A stretch of 64,000 nt of DNA from Campylobacter showae (GTDB taxonomy: Bacteria > Campylobacterota > Campylobacteria > Campylobacterales > Campylobacteraceae), in contig NZ_UWOK01000001.1 of the NCBI RefSeq assembly GCF_900573985.1, positions 310,001 through 374,000 of the forward strand, given 5' to 3'. Below, piece by piece: positions 61,749 through 64,000 of the stretch. Both the position numbers and the translations under genes were made by a program. How positions within the stretch are numbered: position 1 is the stretch's first letter; every line of letters begins with the position of its first letter. The notes under the pieces are model-generated. The model was not told the DNA's origin and ran no database searches. It saw only the letters and a program-made list of their open reading frames with translations.

Positions 61749-62414
61749 GTGATTATTTCTGCGGGACGAAATGAAGTATTTGCATTTGCTCTACCTATGG
61801 GCGTGGGGCTAGTGGATATGAGCATAAATTTGACGGCGCTTTTGCAAAAGCGAACTATGGTTGATAGCTGCGACAGATACAAGCAAAATTTGGCGGCTAA
61901 TGGACAGCTTGACGAAAGGCTAAATTTGATAAATTCACCTATTTTGCAAAGCGCGAAAACTTCACAAAATCCGGATAAAATTTTAAATGCGCTGCCGAGA
62001 GAAATCATTTTTATAGGCTCGGCAGGACTTTACAAAGACGGCGAAGTTTTTGAAATTTACGAGAGCTCAGTCGCGGCAAACATCGAAATTTCAAGCCTAG
62101 AAAACAAAAGCTATTCGCCGATAGAGAGTGAAATCACTTCTGTTGTTCCACGTGGAACATGCAAGGTTAACTCATCAAATTTTATCACAACCGATCAAAA
62201 TTTAGCTCACAAGCTTTTTGATAGAGGATATTTTTTAGAAAATATGGAATTTTTTGCCGTCCTCAAAGTCGCGCAAAAATTTCAAATCCCCGCTTACGGC
62301 ATATTCGTCGCAACGAATTTCTGCGACAAAAACGCGCACGCAGACTTTAGCAAAAATCACGAGCAAGCAAAAAAGGAGCTCGAAAAATACCTAAAACAAA
62401 AGGAAATCATTTGA
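61749..62414 (+). CDS. Nucleoside-phosphorylase-like protein (MTA/SAH nucleosidase fold)
   Basis: A 221-residue protein starting at GTG with weak purine-nucleoside-phosphorylase/nucleosidase character: [25 protein letters not shown] at the start, [21 protein letters not shown] (cf. the phosphorylase GSAGG-type loop), [37 protein letters not shown] (cf. ME-x-AA-x-A helix, here [10 protein letters not shown]), [10 protein letters not shown]. Catalytic residues are not assured. In C. jejuni a hypothetical gene occupies the same place between ksgA and rlmN. Overlaps rlmN by 4 bases (TTGA). Confidence 0.7.
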   Translation: MIISAGRNEVFAFALPMGVGLVDMSINLTALLQKRTMVDSCDRYKQNLAANGQLDERLNLINSPILQSAKTSQNPDKILNALPREIIFIGSAGLYKDGEVFEIYESSVAANIEISSLENKSYSPIESEITSVVPRGTCKVNSSNFITTDQNLAHKLFDRGYFLENMEFFAVLKVAQKFQIPAYGIFVATNFCDKNAHADFSKNHEQAKKELEKYLKQKEII

Positions 62415-63502
62415 AAAATTTGCTTGATTTTACATTAGACGAGCTAAAATCACAGCTCTCGCCGCCATTTCGCGCGAAGCAAATTTTCGAGTGGCTATAT
62501 AAGAAAAACGCAACTAGTTTTGATGAGATGTTAAATTTGCCGAAGGATCTGCGTACAAATTTGGCGCAGGAGTTTTACCTTGATCCGCTAAAATGCGTCA
62601 AATTTGAACGTAGCGCCGATGGCTCTATAAAGTATCTTTTCGAGCTCAAAGACGGGCTGCGTATCGAAAGCGTGTTGCTGCCGATGAAAGAAGAGATCAG
62701 CGACGAAAACGGTGAGGTGGCACGCCATGCTCGTTATACGATCTGTGTTAGCTCACAGGTAGGCTGCCGCATGGGCTGTTCGTTTTGCCTAACAGGCAAG
62801 AGCGGACTAACAAGAAACCTAACGCCGGGCGAGATCGTAGGGCAAATTTTATGGATAAAAAGAGAAAACAAAATCCCATACGAGCGCCGCGTAAACGTCG
62901 TATATATGGGCATGGGCGAGCCTCTGGATAATCTAGAAAACGTTAGTAAAGCCATAAAAATTTTAAAAGAGAACGATGGATTAGCTATCGCTCCGCGCCG
63001 CCAAACCGTTAGTACTAGCGGGCTAGGCAGCCAGATAAAAAAGCTCGGCGAGATGGATCTGGGCGTGCTGTTAGCGATATCTTTGCACGCCGTTACTAAC
63101 GAGCTTCGTAGCAAACTGATGCCGATAAATAACGCCTACAAAATCGAGTCCGTTATGGAGGCGGTGAGAGGGTTTCCCATCGATATGCGCAAGCGAGTGA
63201 TGTTTGAGTACCTCGTCATAAAAGACATGAATGACGGCATAAAGGACGCCAAAAAGCTCGTCTCGCTGCTGCACGGCATCAAGGCAAAGGTAAATTTGAT
63301 CTACTTTAACCCGCACGAGGGCAGCGAATACGGTCGTCCGAACAAAGCCGATATGGAGGCATTTCAGACGTATCTGCGCGACCACGGCGTAACCTGCACC
63401 ATCAGGCAGAGCAAGGGGCTAGATATCAGCGCAGCGTGCGGACAGCTAAAAGAGCGCGACAATCAAATAAACGGCAAAACGATAGCTAAGACGGCAAAAT
63501 GA
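62411..63502 (+). CDS. rlmN: Dual-specificity RNA methyltransferase RlmN
   Basis: Radical SAM enzyme that methylates C2 of an adenosine in 23S rRNA and of A37 in some tRNAs. The 363 residues show the N-terminal adapter domain ([13 protein letters not shown]), the radical SAM cysteine triad C-X3-C-X2-C (CRMGCSFC), MGMGEPLDN, and the C-terminal catalytic cysteine in DISAACGQL. Start is TTG overlapping the previous stop. Secure. Confidence 0.95.
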   Translation: MKNLLDFTLDELKSQLSPPFRAKQIFEWLYKKNATSFDEMLNLPKDLRTNLAQEFYLDPLKCVKFERSADGSIKYLFELKDGLRIESVLLPMKEEISDENGEVARHARYTICVSSQVGCRMGCSFCLTGKSGLTRNLTPGEIVGQILWIKRENKIPYERRVNVVYMGMGEPLDNLENVSKAIKILKENDGLAIAPRRQTVSTSGLGSQIKKLGEMDLGVLLAISLHAVTNELRSKLMPINNAYKIESVMEAVRGFPIDMRKRVMFEYLVIKDMNDGIKDAKKLVSLLHGIKAKVNLIYFNPHEGSEYGRPNKADMEAFQTYLRDHGVTCTIRQSKGLDISAACGQLKERDNQINGKTIAKTAK

Positions 63503-63603
63503 CACTACTTGATATATCACAGATAGTTTTCGTCTGTATCGTGGTTTTTATAGGGCTTGGACTGATTATAAAAACGGCTTTTTATGACAAATCCAACCGA
63601 TGA
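63499..63603 (+). CDS. Small hydrophobic protein (34 aa)
   Basis: A 34-residue single-span membrane protein ([26 protein letters not shown]) whose ATG overlaps the rlmN stop by 4 bases (ATGA). C. jejuni has a small hydrophobic protein gene right after its rlmN, so position and type are conserved. Role unknown. Confidence 0.65.
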   Translation: MTLLDISQIVFVCIVVFIGLGLIIKTAFYDKSNR

Positions 63604-63914
63604 AATAGTATTCTTAAGAGAGCAAATAGACAGAAATAACGACAGCTCGTTTTTCGTTTTTCTCTACGATTTTTGTTATTTTGATAAGAAAAATTCTCAA
63701 AAAAATCCTAAAAATCTGCCTAGAAAACGAGATAGAAGATAAAAATTTAAGGGCTAAGATTTTAGATATTTTACGCTTTACGACCTATTTGATGCTCAGT
63801 CATCGCGATAAAAAAGATGTGTATAAGATGAAAAACTTTAAAAAAGTCGAAGAAAAATTCGGAGATTATTTCCAAATCATGAGGCAAATCAGTAGAAAAT
63901 TTATAATGCAATAA
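63584..63914 (+). pseudogene. Small gene, apparently frameshifted
   Basis: From ATG 63584 the frame encodes [19 protein letters not shown]...FLYDFCYFDKK and then becomes unlikely (SQKNPKNLPRKRDRR) to a stop at 63742. From about 63685 a second frame carries the plausible continuation (ILKKILKICLENEIEDKNLRAKILDILRF...) to TAA at 63914. Removing one A from the A5 run at about 63688-63692 joins them into a helical protein of about 109 residues. It overlaps the small hydrophobic protein gene by 20 bases. Frameshift mutation, slippage or sequencing error; family not recognised. Confidence 0.5.
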
Positions 63915-64000
63915 CAGCAAAAACAAAACCGTAAAGTTTATGAGTTGCGATTAAATTTTATTTTTTAATAAATATACAACACTCCGTCACAGTAGCTAAA

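Overview
The window reads as chromosome of a Campylobacterota bacterium, most likely a Campylobacter of the anaerobic/microaerobic oral group (showae/rectus/curvus-like). The reasons are Campylobacter-type ThrS, IF3, MetE/MetF, RNase J and KsgA proteins; the ksgA-rnj / PNP-like gene / rlmN / small hydrophobic protein neighbourhood; Campylobacter-style -10 boxes (TATAAT after a T-rich stretch); an extreme density of the hexamer AAATTT; and respiratory systems best known from Wolinella succinogenes. No phage, IS element, CRISPR array or rRNA operon was seen.

Layout. 0.3-5.9 kb: proline biosynthesis genes proC, proA and proB on the minus strand, interrupted by a HEPN-type abortive-infection-like gene with a tiny upstream ORF and by an EF-hand secreted protein that ends at an early TAG. 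6.0-8.9 kb: a three-gene iron/cobalamin-type ABC importer. 8.9-12.8 kb (minus): a periplasmic flavocytochrome c reductase system (fccA flavoprotein, fccB tetrahaem cytochrome, fccC NrfH/NapC-type quinol dehydrogenase) plus an orphan OmpR-type regulator; fccA and fccB are separated by about 500 bp of nested palindromes. 13-25 kb: tRNA-Val, thrS, infC, small hypotheticals, metF, metE, a C69 dipeptidase, rpmI-rplT. 25-37.9 kb: housekeeping and transport (coaE, purM, an M20 amidohydrolase, an AGCS symporter, rarA, a haem-type TonB receptor, two DUF5339 paralogues, a NimA-like flavoprotein, ung, a YbaK-like protein). 37.9-39.6 kb: a DUF4209 gene broken by an in-frame stop and a frameshift. 39.8-40.5 kb: five tRNAs (Ser, Cys, Leu, Gly, Ala) with an entericidin-like lipoprotein among them.

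40.7-55.7 kb is the most notable region: a two-component system whose sensor has a periplasmic c-haem motif, then a full mcc respiratory sulfite reductase cluster. It encodes octahaem MccA with seven CX2CH and one CX15CH haem motif, MccB prolyl isomerase, MccC Fe-S protein, MccD quinol dehydrogenase and the dedicated haem lyase CcsA1. These are followed by a Sel1-repeat protein, a double-domain NosL-like (MccL-like) copper chaperone, and a tightly overlapping five-gene tail (small membrane protein, FtsX-type permease, LolD-type ATPase, polytopic membrane protein, anchored periplasmic protein). Electrons would run from menaquinol through MccD and MccC to MccA, reducing sulfite in the periplasm; CcsA1 and the NosL-like protein would supply the atypical haem and the active-site copper.

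56-64 kb: rluB, kdsD, rnj and ksgA in a compact minus-strand operon, divergent from hisF, a nucleoside-phosphorylase-like gene, rlmN, a small hydrophobic protein and an apparently frameshifted small gene at the right edge.

Limits: functions come from motif and family recognition by eye; no alignments or searches were run.
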